64,000 bases of DNA, taken from assembly GCA_936450465.1 (NCBI GenBank), contig OW388296.1, positions 15,249,867 to 15,313,866 on the forward strand, written 5' to 3'. Numbering within the stretch: position 1 is the first letter of the stretch; every line of letters begins with the position of its first letter. The position numbers were made by a program, and so were the translations under genes. Shown piece after piece: positions 11,951-24,393 of the stretch. Source of the DNA: Gibbula magus (taxonomy: Eukaryota > Mollusca > Gastropoda > Trochida > Trochidae). The notes under the pieces were generated by a model, which was not told the origin of the DNA, did not search any database, and was given only the letters and a program-made list of their open reading frames with translations.

Positions 11951-12082
11951 TCGAATCATATGGTCTAGGCCGTAAATGCCGTATACATACCATAACATTG
12001 ATAGTTAATTAATAAATCATCGTAATTTCTTCGAACATTTTATTTTTTCTATATGAGACCTGGGAGTTGGAAGATGTTTTAA

Positions 12083-12084
12083 AC

Positions 12085-12142
<58 letters not shown>
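12083..12142. repeat. compound (TA)n(TG)n microsatellite
   Basis: About 20 bp of TA followed by about 35 bp of TG. In unit B the same place (31590-31980) has lost the TG tract and contains two palindromic insertions instead. Confidence 0.95.
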
Positions 12143-12415
12143 TATCCAGTTCACAGTAGGAGAGTGCTCAATACATAAAATGTAGAGCTTAAATACAAAT
12201 GGAGACACGTTTATATACTCACTTTGCAACTAAAAGTTTCACGCACACACTGTTTGGCGATCATCAGGCATATATATATATATATATAGTTTCACCTTCA
12301 CCTTGGTGTGTGTCTCGATGTGAAAGTGGTTTCATTTAATGAATTTACTCAGATATAAGGATTCAAACAATACTAATCTCTGTTGAAGACGTTCATCACT
12401 TTCTCAAAACAATTG

Positions 12416-12881
12416 AAAGAGGCAGTAGCAGTTTTTTTGGTAAATTATCTCAAATTTGCCATTTATTGTCATTGCCAAGTTTATACAATATAGTTCTACA
12501 TGAGAGGGTACAACATCTCATTACACGACCCAATAAGCTGTGGGCTATCCATAGAAAACGTTTATCCGTATTGGATGAACTCTTCAGTGTAAGAGGTATA
12601 TTTGTTGGTCTCAAGCAAATTATTGTTCCATATTCTCTCTAAAATATTCTTCAAACTCTACTCTGAGTGTAGATATCGCTACATCAGTCAAATCACTTAA
12701 ACGAATGTGAACACTTTAAAATGGCCGCTCGGGGGAAATGGACAGTGATTAACCGAGCTATGTTCATCCTTTTTTTAACTGTTTTTATTGATTGAGAAGT
12801 ATTAGTCAGCCAATGGTAACACTTATTTACCGTTTCGTGAGGGCACTTCATTTCAGTGAGAACGGCGTGCTACAGTGCCTT
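12416..12881 (+). mobile_element. old TTAA-type MITE (piggyBac-like ends)
   Basis: The ends AGAGGCAGTAGCAG and CGTGCTACAGTGCCT are degraded versions of the young 354-bp MITE ends (see 20116-20469). The right flank is TTAA (12882-12885). It is shared with unit B (32268-32718), so it predates the duplication. It contains no transposase. Confidence 0.7.
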
Positions 12882-12885
12882 TTAA

Positions 12886-13916
12886 CATACAAGCAATAAA
12901 AGCAAAACATATTCCTAGTGGCGAATATATGAAATACACGATATCTTCGTTGAATATATTTTTGGACATCAGTAAAGTTTTAAAACTTACGCGGTAGTGT
13001 GTTGTACACTCCTCCCTGTATCCCGTTGTTCTGGTAAGAATGATTCGTGTTGACTGGAGCCTCGGTTTTCTTCTCTGTAATATCTGACCTAAATAACTTA
13101 GGTAAATCTTAGGTGAATATTTATCTTACCTTCGCGTTATACAAACGCTTAAATCAGAATGCACTTTCAATGTCCTCACGAAGTTTATCATCAATCTCAC
13201 GATCTCACACCTTAACGTTTCCATTTCCCTGTTGAAATTAATTCGTCCAATAATTTTTCTTGTCTTCTTTGTGATGTAAGAACCTCGCCCACTGGTTGGT
13301 GTGTGATGGTATCACTTTTTACAACTGACGTTGTTTGTTTCTTTTAAATCAAAATTCCTTTCAAATAAGATGAGTCTCATTCAGTTTTCGCAGCATCGAG
13401 TATTTCAATGGAATACATTTTGCTTGAACAGTGTGAACTTATGTATTTATTTACTGAACCATGGATGTGATTAAAGTTGGAGTCGTGTGCTATATACATT
13501 TTAAAAGCCAAGAAAATAAAATAATTCAATTTTTAAAATTGTTAAGCTATAAAGATACATCGGATGAAACATGAGAAGGGACATGAAAATAATGTCTGAT
13601 TAGGGATATTGACCTCCTTGTAACATAGAAAGTAGATAAGATACGTCTGCTTGAAAGCCCCGTCAGGTCATGATGGATTGTTTCATGATTGTTTTAATAA
13701 TGATTGTATGAAATCTGATCTCTTATCCTTAAACTGGAACGACAAGATCTTGATAATGAGTTAGTCTCCATGTTAACAGAAGTCTATCGTAAACATATTG
13801 ACCACATTACTTTACAAAACCGAAAGTAGAAATGGCCCCTCCGTTTGAGTCACAGAGGTGAGTCATGGTCTGAATTATTTCCGCGTGTGAAGTCAGAACC
13901 CATATCCTATGTAATC
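12886..13916. other. duplicated spacer with a possible 5' splice donor
   Basis: No coding region is recognisable. A minus-strand sequence ACCGC|GTAAGTTTTAAAAC near 12986-12992 (also in unit B near 33182) could end an alternative 5' exon of the TLR gene. The remainder shows nothing. Confidence 0.4.
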
Positions 13917-14164
13917 TTTATTTATAATACTTAGAAGCCACAGGCCTTTAGTACAAAAAACGTACAAAAGATTCACATGCAAACAAACATAGAAATCACC
14001 TTAACAGGGATCACATCATCATAAGTTAACATTTGAACATATTAAACAGTAACATTTCACTTCTGATATTAATATAATAACATCTTATACATATCACATC
14101 ATAGCTGAAGTAACATGCCTTGGTAGATGAAAGTTGATAACTTTCGAATTAGAAACATATTGTC

Positions 14165-14398
14165 ATTATATAAAAGCAAAATAAAGTTTAACCTATTTGG
14201 ATATACATAGTGATACTTTGGAATATTATTTGTTCTCGGGTATTAGAAAATAGAATTTGTAAATTGTGTCATCTTAATTGTGTGGAAGACGAATACCATT
14301 TCCTTTTAATGTGTCCTTTGTATACTGACCTGAGAACAAATAATATTCCAAAATATTACTATCCTATGTATGTGATTTTGTGTCGTTGTAATCACTGA
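14165..14398 (+). pseudogene. LINE C-terminal zinc-knuckle fragment
   Basis: Plus-strand peptide with CKLC...EDEYHFLLMCPLY, the same C-terminal zinc motif as the LINE at 448-1170 but a divergent element. No RT remains. The unit B copy (34340-34580) has lost several bases within the motif and is frameshifted. Sequence at 13917-14150 resembles a LINE 3' end in the opposite orientation (CCACAGGCCTTTAGTAC), so this is a composite of two fragments. Confidence 0.65.
14218..14351. repeat. inverted repeat with perfect 20-bp arms
   Basis: TTGGAATATTATTTGTTCTC at 14218-14237 and its exact complement at 14332-14351 flank the LINE zinc-motif fragment. In unit B (34406-34425 and 34512-34531) the arms extend to about 30 bp. 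Confidence 0.85.
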
Positions 14399-14399
14399 T

Positions 14400-15170
14400 C
14401 TGTAAACCATGTTAACACTTAGAGATTCACAAAGATTTAAGTAGTCAAAGTTATTTCCGGAAGTGTCCTTGTGTGGAATAAGGAGAGCGGACATTATGTG
14501 ACGCATACCACGATGTTTCATGTCAGCCAGAAGGCTACAATTTAAATTTCTATATGTTAAATTGTCTTTCTTAAACTGCTAGATTGTGATTTTCTAATAC
14601 CATACGATTCCTTTTACTTACACATTGTCTTTTTTCTTATCAGACAACCTTTGCTGTTAAAAAACATTCTTAACTTTTTCCCATACGTATAATTGTTCAA
14701 AGAAGGACCATCACCGATGAGACAATTTAAGTTATTCACTTCAGTAAATCAGTTACCTGTTCCCTATACAAGACCCATTAGAATGAGTCTATATAAACTA
14801 TGGTCCTGTCAGTGGCCGATACAGCAATGATTTGTCTACAGGCAGTACAGGGTTCAGATGGAGAGGTCTGCTCCAATCATGCCAGAGTCTCTCTGCAACG
14901 TTGTCCAATGAAGAGAGCTGTTCTACATTTTAGTGCGGTACCACTAGTAATTGTTTACTACTTCCAGGCAATGCTTGCAGGGTTACCACAATGCAAAGCC
15001 ACAATAGTGTAGCAGGCTTTCTCTCTCATTTAATAAATTAAAGTGAAAATCTCTTAAAAGCTATGTTAAACCAACACACCTTACCAATTCTTGGTCATGT
15101 CATACCAAAAGACCTTGCTGTTCCCCTTTAGGACAGTTCCCTGTGTTCACCTTTGTATATTTCAAATCTA
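14400..15170. other. duplicated spacer, no gene seen
   Basis: Shared with 34580-35325. Short frames on both strands are interrupted and match nothing I recognise. Unit B lacks about 40 bp around 14875-14915. Confidence 0.5.
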
Positions 15171-15438
15171 CCCGCCAAACCCAAGAAATCGGAACAAGGG
15201 CAATAATTTGAGAAAAGAAACAATTGTTCAATTCTCATTTTCATTCCATCAAGGTATTGATACCCTCAAGCTACACAACTGATTTGATTTTAAACAGTTT
15301 CTGTGAAAAGCTGTCCCCTTTGAAGATACCTGGAACAGAATCAGAAAAACGGAACAAGGGAAATAACTCCGAAAAAAATAATCACACGCTTGTTCTTTTC
15401 AAACTCCATCAAGGTATCGATACCCTCAAGCGGGGGAT
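15171..15438 (+). mobile_element. Helentron/pearl-like element, family E (5' end lost)
   Basis: Two direct repeats about 160 bp apart (GGAACAAGGGCAATAA phrases) end in CAAGCGGGGGAT. The intact copy in unit B (35328-35618) adds a 5' hairpin GAAGA-CAG-TCTTC and ATCCCCGCC, the inverse of the 3' motif. About 30 bp containing the hairpin are missing here. Confidence 0.65.
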
Positions 15439-15444
15439 AATAAT

Positions 15445-18028
15445 ATGTCAACAGAAGGAAGTCACTTGTTTTGAAAATCAAAGAAAAGGAGAGAAAACAT
15501 TTGAATTGTGTTTTTATTCAGAGAGAAGCTTACCATGAAAACAAGCAGACACAAGCTGAGTTAATGATGACAGAATTCTATACACATTATCATATCACAA
15601 TGCAGTACAGCTTGAAAGAAAATGTACAAAGGTTAAAATGTGCAAATAAGTTAAAACACATGACATCAACACATGTAGGCGTTAATCAACCAATCTGAAC
15701 ACAACTGACAGTTACTGGAACACAGGGGATAGAACCACGGGAAATGAAACATTTTTCTTAAATCATTTCAGAACCAGAACATTCCAATAGCTACAAAATC
15801 TTCCAATGCACAAATAATATTTGAATTTTAAATTACAATTGGAGATCAAAAGCATCAAAATATACATCCCTGTTATAATTCTTAACAAGATAAAACTCGT
15901 AAATATTATACATTTTCTCTTTACAATCATTCTCCTTATATACAGTAACAATATTTATTTCAAAAATCCAAGTAAAAAGTCAAATATCCAAAAAGGAAAT
16001 GTAATTATCTCATTTACCTGAGTGAAATTGTTCATGATTATATTTGTCATTGCAATAGAAACATAGATCCACTGTCATCTCAATACACTCAACATAACAT
16101 CTAAGGTAACTACAGCCTCAGAGCAGGCATAGAATTGGAGATACAGTTTAGTTGGTGGAGCGACCGCTCATCACTCAGAAGGTCAGGTTACAATTCCTTG
16201 TCGCGTCCTACCAATAATTTATTAATAATTTAAAAGATGTGACAGGCTTAGCATTGCATGGACAAAACAAAATGCATTAACTAACACTGAACAAATGTCC
16301 AATGCACATTGTATTGCAGACAATTGAGAGCAATTAAATTATCATTATTAAATCGAAAGATCACCTTTTGCTTTCCTTTTGTTGATAGATACTTATGCTT
16401 GACAGAACTGACATTTGTGTCTTTACAAGGATAACTGTCTGGTTTCAAAAGAATCCTAAGTGAGTGAAAGAAAACAGCATAGAGACAACAAAAACACAAG
16501 GAAATTATCTTCATCAATCAAAGAGATCTATTACTGTGATGCATTTTGAATCGCTGGTCATCTTAAAATTGTCTTTTTCTTCTGATGCTTGACACTGCAT
16601 TTCAAAGTCTCAATGTGAGTGTTAAAAAAAATACATTAGAGTTCTATTTTCATTACATTGAAATAAAAGTTGCATTTAGATTACAATGGCATATATAGTT
16701 GTGCTCCTATTTATACAGGGCAAGATATGGAAGTGAGCAAGATCATGTCACCAATCACACAAGTTTGTATACAGAAGTGTAACATGGTAACTTGAAACAT
16801 CAATTTTTATATGACGCAAGACTACTAGTGTTTATCATTATATCAAAGTACTGCCAAAATACTTATTGGCGGATCTAGGACCTTTCAAGGGGGTTCACAT
16901 AGCATAAAGGGAGGAAAAGAGAGTAAAAATAAATTACATGAAGACAATTTCAAAAGAGGGGGATTTGAACCCCCTGAAGTTGGCCTGAACTCCCGGTCTG
17001 AGTTTGTTGATCCTGCCCTGCAGTTACTGCCCCTCCTACCAAACAGTGTTATCTTGATCTCTCTAAGGAGAAAAGATAAGCTGATAAAGATATAACAAAT
17101 ACCAAAAAGACAATGGGGTAAAATCCCTCCTTGACTTACACAGTGGGTTTTTCAGAAAAGGAATTACATATTTTCAATAGACTTACCGGTGTGTGTTTAG
17201 ATCTAATTTTCACACATTTCAGAAATGGAATTTTTTCTTAAGGTTTTTGTTTAAAGTGATATTATAGTTTTCATGTATACATAGTCCCAAGTCCTAGCTC
17301 AACTGATGATGTATTATCATTAAGTTATACAAATTAAAAAATAATTAATATTAACTTATTTAGCCGCTAAAATAACCATGAGTATTGGTAATTTTAGTTG
17401 AATCAATTCTACATCACCACCTGAGACAAGTTTGATAATTTATCAGAAATCAAGGAGTCAGAATCAAGGTTCAAAGAACTGCATAGTTTAATTTGATATA
17501 AATCAAACAAATTTCTAATTTGAATGTGAAATGATTTTACCTCAGATTACATTGTCGTCTAGAACTCCAAACCAATTAAATGCTTCATAAGAAATGTCAT
17601 AGAAAAGTAAATGACCAGATATGACAATGTATATTCAACAAGAAGTATTCGAAACTTCAATATTGAGAATCGGTATGGTTCTTAACTTTTGTGTTGAGCA
17701 TAGGCAATTTTATGGTTTGAAAAAAATTGGCTTAAATTTGTTACTTGATAACTTCTATATCTTGTAATGGCACAAATGTTGCAAGATGATATACAATTTA
17801 ATGGTATCAATAATGTATGGGTGTTTTCATTTCACATTCTAGAATAACATTCACATTCTGTATCCGCCCGAAACCTCAATATCACCACGAGAACTTTATT
17901 AGCTCAAGGATTGATAAGTCAAGGGTTGATACAAAATGTGACATGAAAACATCCATATCATGTTATGGTTATCACATATTGTCACCTACTTTTCAAGTTT
18001 TAGGTCTACATGTGATGTGAATTTTTTC
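15445..18028. other. long duplicated spacer, strongly conserved between units
   Basis: Non-coding, AT-rich, and matched in unit B (35625-38208) with a one-base net length change between 15763 and 18083. Divergence looks lower than in the left half of the unit. 16140-16200 has a weak tRNA-like phrase (TTAGTTGGTGGAGC...GGTTACAATTCC), perhaps a SINE head. I see no exon with acceptable splice sites. Confidence 0.55.
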
Positions 18029-18141
18029 TCTTGATGACAGGCTGATACAGGTTATCTGCCCTTGACGACAGGCTGATACAGGTTATCTGCCCTTGACAAC
18101 AGGCTGATACAGGTTATCTGCCCTTGACGATGGGCTGATAC
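18029..18141. repeat. 31-bp minisatellite, second type
   Basis: About 3.6 copies of a 31-bp unit containing GACAGGCTGATACAGGTTAT. The same copy number is kept at 38209-38321 in unit B. Confidence 0.92.
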
Positions 18142-18796
18142 AAGGACATGCAAAATCTCTGTATTTATAAGCAAGTAGATCTATATGATAAAATGTGGTT
18201 ATTTGCATTGGCTTCAAAATTGGTGCAAAGTGAATTGACAATAGAATAGACAGATTTCTGTACAAATGGGAAGTGAAACATTACAGTCCTGAGTTCCCTT
18301 TCACAAAGCAACCTTTACTAAAGTTAACCTCACCTCCCATTCTTTACCATTTTACTGAGGTAACTGAATGACTTACAATCACCCAAGTTCTGTGTAAGAG
18401 GAGCCCTATTATTTAATTAGTATTTTAGATTCAACTGAAGAATTCAGATGAAACGTTTACAAACACTAACACACAGATAATGGAAGCTTACATCAAACAC
18501 CTACAGAATTAAAATCAGTATGATCTATGAGATTGTATCATTTGTCGACTAAGCAAAAACCACAACCTCAGCAACTACAGTGAACAATGTAACTCATTCT
18601 ATGCGTTTTATGTGTCTTCATTCAAATGAAGTTTTTGAAAAATGATTTAAGAAATGCTTTCTGGAATCTTAACTAGAAATCCAAGTCCTTAATTCATAAA
18701 AAAATTCTGCCCAAGAATCCATTAACTTTGGGTTAAAATTTCATTTTGTTTTCAGTTTCACTGATAATTTTCAAATTATTGATATATTTGTAAATG
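18142..18796. other. right end of unit A, no gene seen
   Basis: Non-coding sequence matching 38322-38999. The match ends at about 18792-18796, where unit A stops and the LINE fragment of unit B begins. Confidence 0.7.
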
Positions 18797-19053
18797 CAAA
18801 TAGAATGTTCAGTTGTTTTTGTAAATCTCTGCCCACATTAGAGAACAACACAATGTCATCAGCAAACAAAAGAAGATATATATGTACAGGATCTGGCATG
18901 ATTTGTAGCCCATAACAATCTGAGCATTCAATACTAGTTGCTAGTTCATTTATATACAATGAAAATATTAGAGGGCTCATTATGCAACCCTGTTTTAAAC
19001 CCATGGGGCATTTGAAAAATTCTGAATAAGTGTTATTATTTCTGACACAGGCA
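18797..19053 (-). pseudogene. LINE reverse transcriptase fragment cut by the duplication breakpoint
   Basis: Minus-strand RT segment with GLKQG, SPLIFSLYINEL and FADDIVLF, matching 1557-1816. It ends abruptly at 18797 where non-LINE DNA begins. Compared with unit A it carries a small insertion near 19003 that shifts the frame upstream of the GLKQG block. Confidence 0.9.
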
Positions 19054-19059
19054 GAGCCA

Positions 19060-19340
19060 TGTGTCTTCCTTCTGCAACCAAGGCGAGGTATGTGTCTTCC
19101 TTCTGCAACCAAGGCGAGGTATGTGTCTTCCTTCTGCAACCAAGGCGAGGTATGTGTCTTCCTTCTGCAACCAAGGCGAGGTATGTGTCTTCCTTCTGCA
19201 ACCAAGGCGAGGTATGTGTCTTCCTTCTACAACCATGGTGATGTATCTGTCTTCCTTCTGCAACCAAGGCGAGGTATGTGTCTTCCTTCTGCAACCAAGG
19301 CGAGGTATGTGTCTTCCTTCTGCAACCAAGGCGAGGTATC
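19060..19340. repeat. 31-bp minisatellite array, unit B
   Basis: About nine copies of the same 31-bp unit as 1-330, mostly with GCAACCAAGGCGAGGTATGT. One central copy has the CATGGTGATGTATC variant typical of the left array, so the arrays share variants. All long open frames here are repeat artefacts. Confidence 0.95.
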
Positions 19341-20111
19341 TGCAATGTTCTAGCGTCCTTGAGCAATCAACAAAAACGGCGACGGCTCTGCTTTAGTAAC
19401 GAACCATGTTCTAATTTGTCGTTACCGCCGATGTCGACTTGTGTACCTTTTGTACGACCCAACAAAACATTCTGACTCCGTCTGACGCAGTGATCTGAAT
19501 ATGTTTAGCAGACAGCGGGCAGAACGGTCGCGGTACAGCGTAAAGTGATATACATTAACCGAGCTAACAAGATATATTCCCTTGTAAAGTAAGTTTTCAA
19601 TCAACAATTAAGTAGCATGGATATATTGATAGCGTGTCAAACACTTAGAATCATAACAAAATCTTTAAAATATTAAATTTATGACAACAATTCATATACA
19701 TTCAATACATGTCTGTTCATAGCATGTGCAACTCGCAGTCTGGGGTCGTGTATGCAATAAATTTAGTGTCAACAGTTTCTTATCGTATTTTTGAAGGTAG
19801 AGACAATTGGTGAGGTATGAAGAGACCCCAAGTAGCGATAGACTTCCTATAAAGTAGCTGATAAGAGGAGAAGAGAGGGTGAGAGCATACTTGCAGATTA
19901 CACACAGACAAGGTGCTGCAGTGATGTTCACGAAGCCAAGGTTTACAGAGAGAAATTGAGGCTCTGTACTTCATCAGACTAAATCATATCATGTTTTGTC
20001 CCCGGAATCTCCGATATAATGTTTTTTCAGCAGTCCTCATGTCTGCTTGTCCATTTGTCCGGAATCCTTTAACCTTGGTCATAACTTTTGATTAGTAAGT
20101 GATACAGACCT
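19341..20111. other. duplicated spacer, no gene seen
   Basis: Counterpart of 1861-2633. No exon or RNA gene is recognisable. Confidence 0.65.
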
Positions 20112-20115
20112 TTAA

Positions 20116-20469
20116 AGGGGCAGTAGCACGTTTTTTGCAAAATTTATTTTTTCAAATTTCCCATTTATAATGATAGTTTATGTCATTTAAACTAACTTTA
20201 GAGGGTAAAACATCTTATTACACAAACCAATTATCTGTAGTGGTAAAAACTATTTTGCGTTTAAAGCAAAAATTGCATGGCGGCCATTTTATTGTGAACA
20301 CAATTTATTATTTTGTATTACAAAAACGATTCCCATGGCTTTACCGAAACATGTACACTCATTTTAAACTTTATTTTCCGAAGAGAGAAGGATGTTTTAC
20401 TATTGGTGAAATTATTTTTCAAATACATTTCATCAACTTATTTGAGCGAAAAAACGTGCTACTGTCCCT
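20116..20469 (+). mobile_element. 354-bp MITE, TTAA target (piggyBac-like), unit B only
   Basis: Terminal inverted repeats AGGGGCAGTAGCACGTTTTT and its complement, flanked by TTAA at 20112-20115 and 20470-20473. Unit A has the uninterrupted CCTTTAAAGG site at 2631-2640. The interior is non-coding and includes GCGGCCATTTTATTGTGAAC. A second 354-bp copy is at 32723-33076. The TTAA duplication is the hallmark of piggyBac-type transposition; no transposase is present here. Confidence 0.93.
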
Positions 20470-20473
20470 TTAA

Positions 20474-21472
20474 AGGTTCACATGTGCCATGGTCCATCAA
20501 ATGTGATGAGGCCTTATCATTTTATCCTGTGAGCATTACCAATATTTTAACCACGGCCGTAACGTTTGATTTTAAGGCTTTTGATGCTTAACATGTGTAT
20601 CAGCTGTGACGAGACCAATCAGATGAAGTCCTTATTTTACCTTGTGACCTTGACCTTTACACAGAATATGTTTTTAGAAAAACTTTATACTCCTACATTA
20701 TTTTTGACTGGTCAGTGATATGCCGAAAGACTTGACATGGTGTTGTTTTCTTGCGAGACCCATATGGTTTTGGGGTTCACATTGACCAAATAAACTGCAC
20801 ATAGGAGTCCACTTTTTAAGAGCATTTCTTTTTGCGATGCAGACATAATCTATTTTAGGGCGTGGTCCCTGTTATTATCCATTTCAACGAAGGCATCGTT
20901 ATTCAACTTTTTAAGGGATTTTAGCTCTTTAGAAGAAGACAATTATCGGTTTAGCATCATGCAACCAAACCTACAATTTATAACCGTTATTAGCCAGTGG
21001 TTCAAAATGCAAAAACTGTACGTACTGACGCCGAAAGTGTTGCCATGCCAACCAAGCCCATCGGGCTTTCCAGATCCGGTCAGCAACAAACGGCAATATG
21101 GATATGACAAATCTGGGAAATGAGCTTGCAACTTCATACATTTTTAACAAACATTACTTTGATATTGTGATATTAAATATCAACCGTAGATCGATGAATT
21201 AATCAATAGTAGTAACTGAGTTGACAGGTGGTGTTCGACAAAACGAAGTGTTTCATTTATAAATTCAATAATTCGATGTAAGTTGACAACGCGTGGTTTC
21301 ATCCAAAATACAAACATAATAGAAATATTTAGAGCCATTTGTTAACTTTGGGGCAAGAACTTCTGGGGAATGTTAACTTTATACTTGCAACATTTTAGTG
21401 ATTAAAACAAGGGTGAATCCTCGTCAAAGATATATATATTAACATAAAGAGATAAGAAACGCATGATTTATG
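20474..21472. other. duplicated spacer, no gene seen
   Basis: Counterpart of 2638-3638, with no coding evidence. Confidence 0.65.
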
Positions 21473-21604
21473 GATAACAACTTCTTTATTGTGAATATGC
21501 CCGATGTTTCGGTGTTTCCAGCGGTGTTCTCTAAAATCCACATGATGAAGGAGTAAATATATTTCCACACATCGTGTATGTTCACAATAAAGAAGTTGTT
21601 AACC
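21473..21604. mobile_element. hairpin MITE, unit B copy
   Basis: Counterpart of 3639-3759. The arms are better matched here (AACAACTTCTTTATTGTGAA against AATAAAGAAGTTGTTAACC) and the loop is about 10 bp longer. Confidence 0.75.
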
Positions 21605-22027
21605 AGAATATTCCTCTTCTGAAGTTTATATTGATTCATCTAAATCATCTACAAAAATCTTGAAACTGAAATGTTGCATACATTAATATCAATTTTAACA
21701 TGGTGCTGTCGATATTTGTTTTATTTAAAAAATGACTTTATTTTACATAGAAAACGAACACGATGACCACCTTTTTATTTCATTTCTGAAATTAGTTCAC
21801 TCATTTGTACATGAATATGTTTATTTTCAGAAAAATATAATCTACTCTATCTGGGTAGGGTATGTAAAAACAAAACATACAGCTACGTATAAACGTGTTA
21901 AAGAAATAGTACGACTGGAACATATTTTTGTAGAAGGGAAATTCAAGGAGAACCTCTCCGAACGCATTTTATATTTCCATTAATTCCCATAACTGAGACA
22001 TGTTATGGAATGTTTCTTTCAATCAAA

Positions 22028-23356
22028 AGCCCCGTTCATGCGCCAAAAATTTGCACTGTACGCAAAAATACACCCTATGTAAATATACTCAGGTGTGTAA
22101 ATGCAAAATTTGCTATGCGTTCATGCGCCATCTGATGGTATGTATTTTGATAGGGTAAATTTTCAGTTTCCTTCATTTAAGCACAAGCCTTGGTCATGTA
22201 GACACTGGTGTACTGCGGAGACAAAGATGTTCCCCTTTATGATGATGACATAGATAGTCATCAGTAATAGCAGGAGTTGGAATATCTTTCAGAAACAGTT
22301 CTAAGAACCATGTTTTTAAAATTTCACAAATGAATAATGGATGTCACAAGAATCTTTCGACTATATCTATATAAGCACAACTGTCTGGATCCCTGGAAAA
22401 TCAAACCAATACACAGCACACAAATTGGTGGAATCCGCTTGCCGGATTTTTCAAGAAATTTGGGAGAATCCGGAAGGATCCGGCAAATGGATTCCACCAC
22501 TTTTTGTCCTGTGATTAAATTAAATGAAACATTGTCCGTTATACTTCAAATAGCAATAAAAATCTACTGGCTTGCAACAACAGCTGAATATAGAAATGTT
22601 GCTCATCCCTTTGGTGTTGCCAAATCTAAACGGCTGTGACATGTGTTCAGGAGTCTGTAATGCTTTGATGGAGAAGATGGCGCCTGAAGTCATCAAGTTT
22701 CCAGAAGGGGATGTACTGTGGGAGGTTCTGATGGATTATGAGAAGATTTGGGGTTTTCCACATTGTGCAGGGTCCATAGATGGTAACACTTCCCTATTAT
22801 TGCACCTACAGAGAATCATGGGGATTATTCTATTGTGTTGCACGTTGTCTGAGATTTCTTTTTTATTATAGTGGGCTGTAGCTGGGAAGATCATATTATG
22901 CTCGTAACTTTGCAAACTCTGAGATCTTGGAATGGTAAATAGACGGAATGAAAACAAAATATAGGATGTCCTGATCCTTGTCTTGAAAACATAATTAAAA
23001 TTTCTCTCAGTCACTTATTCATAACACTAATGCTTTGATCCTGGATGAAACGTGTATACAAGTCTATGCAAGACCTGAGTCATGATCAAGTTCATCATTC
23101 GGTACTCTCTCTTTCTCACTTTGCTTATGTGTGTAAATCAGTATTTGCGTTCATGCGCCAAATTTGCATACTGTGCAAAATTGCACATGTGCAAAAATAC
23201 ATTTGCACTACCTCTTGACTCAGTGCAAATTTGCATACGATGCAAATATACACATGTATGCAATTGCGTTCATGCGCCACGTTTACATACCTATGTAAAT
23301 ATACATATATGTGTATTTCTGCACATGTATGTAAACAGTGGCGCATGAACGGGGCT
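22028..23356 (+). mobile_element. PIF/Harbinger DNA transposon remnant, unit B only
   Basis: A 1329-bp insertion with perfect 18-bp terminal inverted repeats (AGCCCCGTTCATGCGCCA), flanked by AAA on both sides (22025-22027 and 23357-23359). Unit A keeps the empty CAAAGCC site near 4184. A 3-bp target duplication and the encoded remnant fit PIF/Harbinger. Sub-terminal copies of GTTCATGCGCCA recur near 22123, 23150 and 23268 and probably served as transposase-binding repeats. Confidence 0.9.
22555..22960 (+). pseudogene. Harbinger transposase remnant (DDE nuclease), frameshifted
   Basis: Three consecutive frames carry pieces of a HARBI1-like nuclease. ATTAEYRNVAHPFGVAKS is followed by a frame shift near 22637. 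Then comes VLWEVLMDYEKIWGFPHC with AGSIDGN, the first catalytic Asp context (GAIDG in the family). After another shift near 22795 comes NHGDYSIVLHVV, a stop, and FIIVGCSWEDH, the second catalytic region. The N-terminus is lost, so no active protein is possible. Confidence 0.8.
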
Positions 23357-23359
23357 AAA

Positions 23360-23991
23360 GCCTATTATACACTATGGAAATATACTATTGAATTTCGTTT
23401 CCACAAAACAAACCCCTGTTGTACTGTCCTGTTTATTTAAATATCATTTTCTGTGCAAACATCCTCAAGTCTAAACCCATTAATTCAAATCACGTGTCGA
23501 GCTACAGTAAAATATACGTGGCTTAAACGTGTTTCCCCGTGAAATAACAGTAGTCACTGACGGTACTGTATTAGAAATGATCTCATATTTGATTTAGGGA
23601 TCATTTCCTTGAACTGTTAACCTTCGCCCGACAACAAGGAAGTTGTTTGGCAGACGCTGTACAATTAATCACTTATTACCCTCACTAATCAAATAATTAA
23701 CAAACATCACCAATCACTCAATGCTACATAATCGATGCAAATACATGGTATATTAATTCATTTGGTATACCTTGCGATTATTTAGTTTTAAATTTGAATA
23801 TTTGCATGTAGATATTGTTAGATTCTCGACAATTTGTCCAAAACATGTTAGGCTTATTAAGACTTAACAATCTAAGATATGTTGCCATCTGATTGACCTG
23901 CGCAAGGTCATTTGACCACATGTTAAAACAAACCTAAACCTGAATGTTTCACAATATTTTTAAAAAAAAATATTTTGACGTTTAAGAAACT
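23360..23991. other. duplicated spacer, no gene seen
   Basis: Counterpart of 4190-4824. Non-coding. Confidence 0.65.
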
Positions 23992-24141
23992 AAAGGCATT
24001 GGGTCTGCAGCTCATCAGTATTTGTATGATTTATAAATAAGATTCACATGTGATTTAATAGGTTTATAATATAAATACAACGAATCGTAACCGAACATAC
24101 CTTTAATTTCATTAGACGTAATAGAAAAATAACGTTTAGGG

Positions 24142-24232
<91 letters not shown>

Positions 24233-24322
24233 CACACTCCATGTCACCTACTCTCATACATTCAGAAACGGACGACGCCCATTCCATAAGCCCCCCTTGC
24301 CTAATAAGGTCTTGTGAGCTAA
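23992..24322 (+). mobile_element. small family A-like element with TA microsatellite, unit B copy
   Basis: Counterpart of 4825-5184, with CTGCAGCTCATCAG at the left and CCATAAGCCC...GTGAGCTAA at the right. Confidence 0.55.
24144..24227. repeat. (TA)n microsatellite, unit B
   Basis: About 84 bp of uninterrupted TA, shorter and purer than the unit A tract at 4979-5089. Confidence 0.97.
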
Positions 24323-24393
24323 TAACCGTCAGGATTATGATATCTTTTGCATTGTTTAGCAAAAGGCATGTTGTCGCATGTTGTCAACAAATA

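Noticed and set aside
19030..19396. Several 90-120-codon frames on both strands
   Set aside because: All are readings of the 31-bp minisatellite; the peptides cycle through the same phrase.
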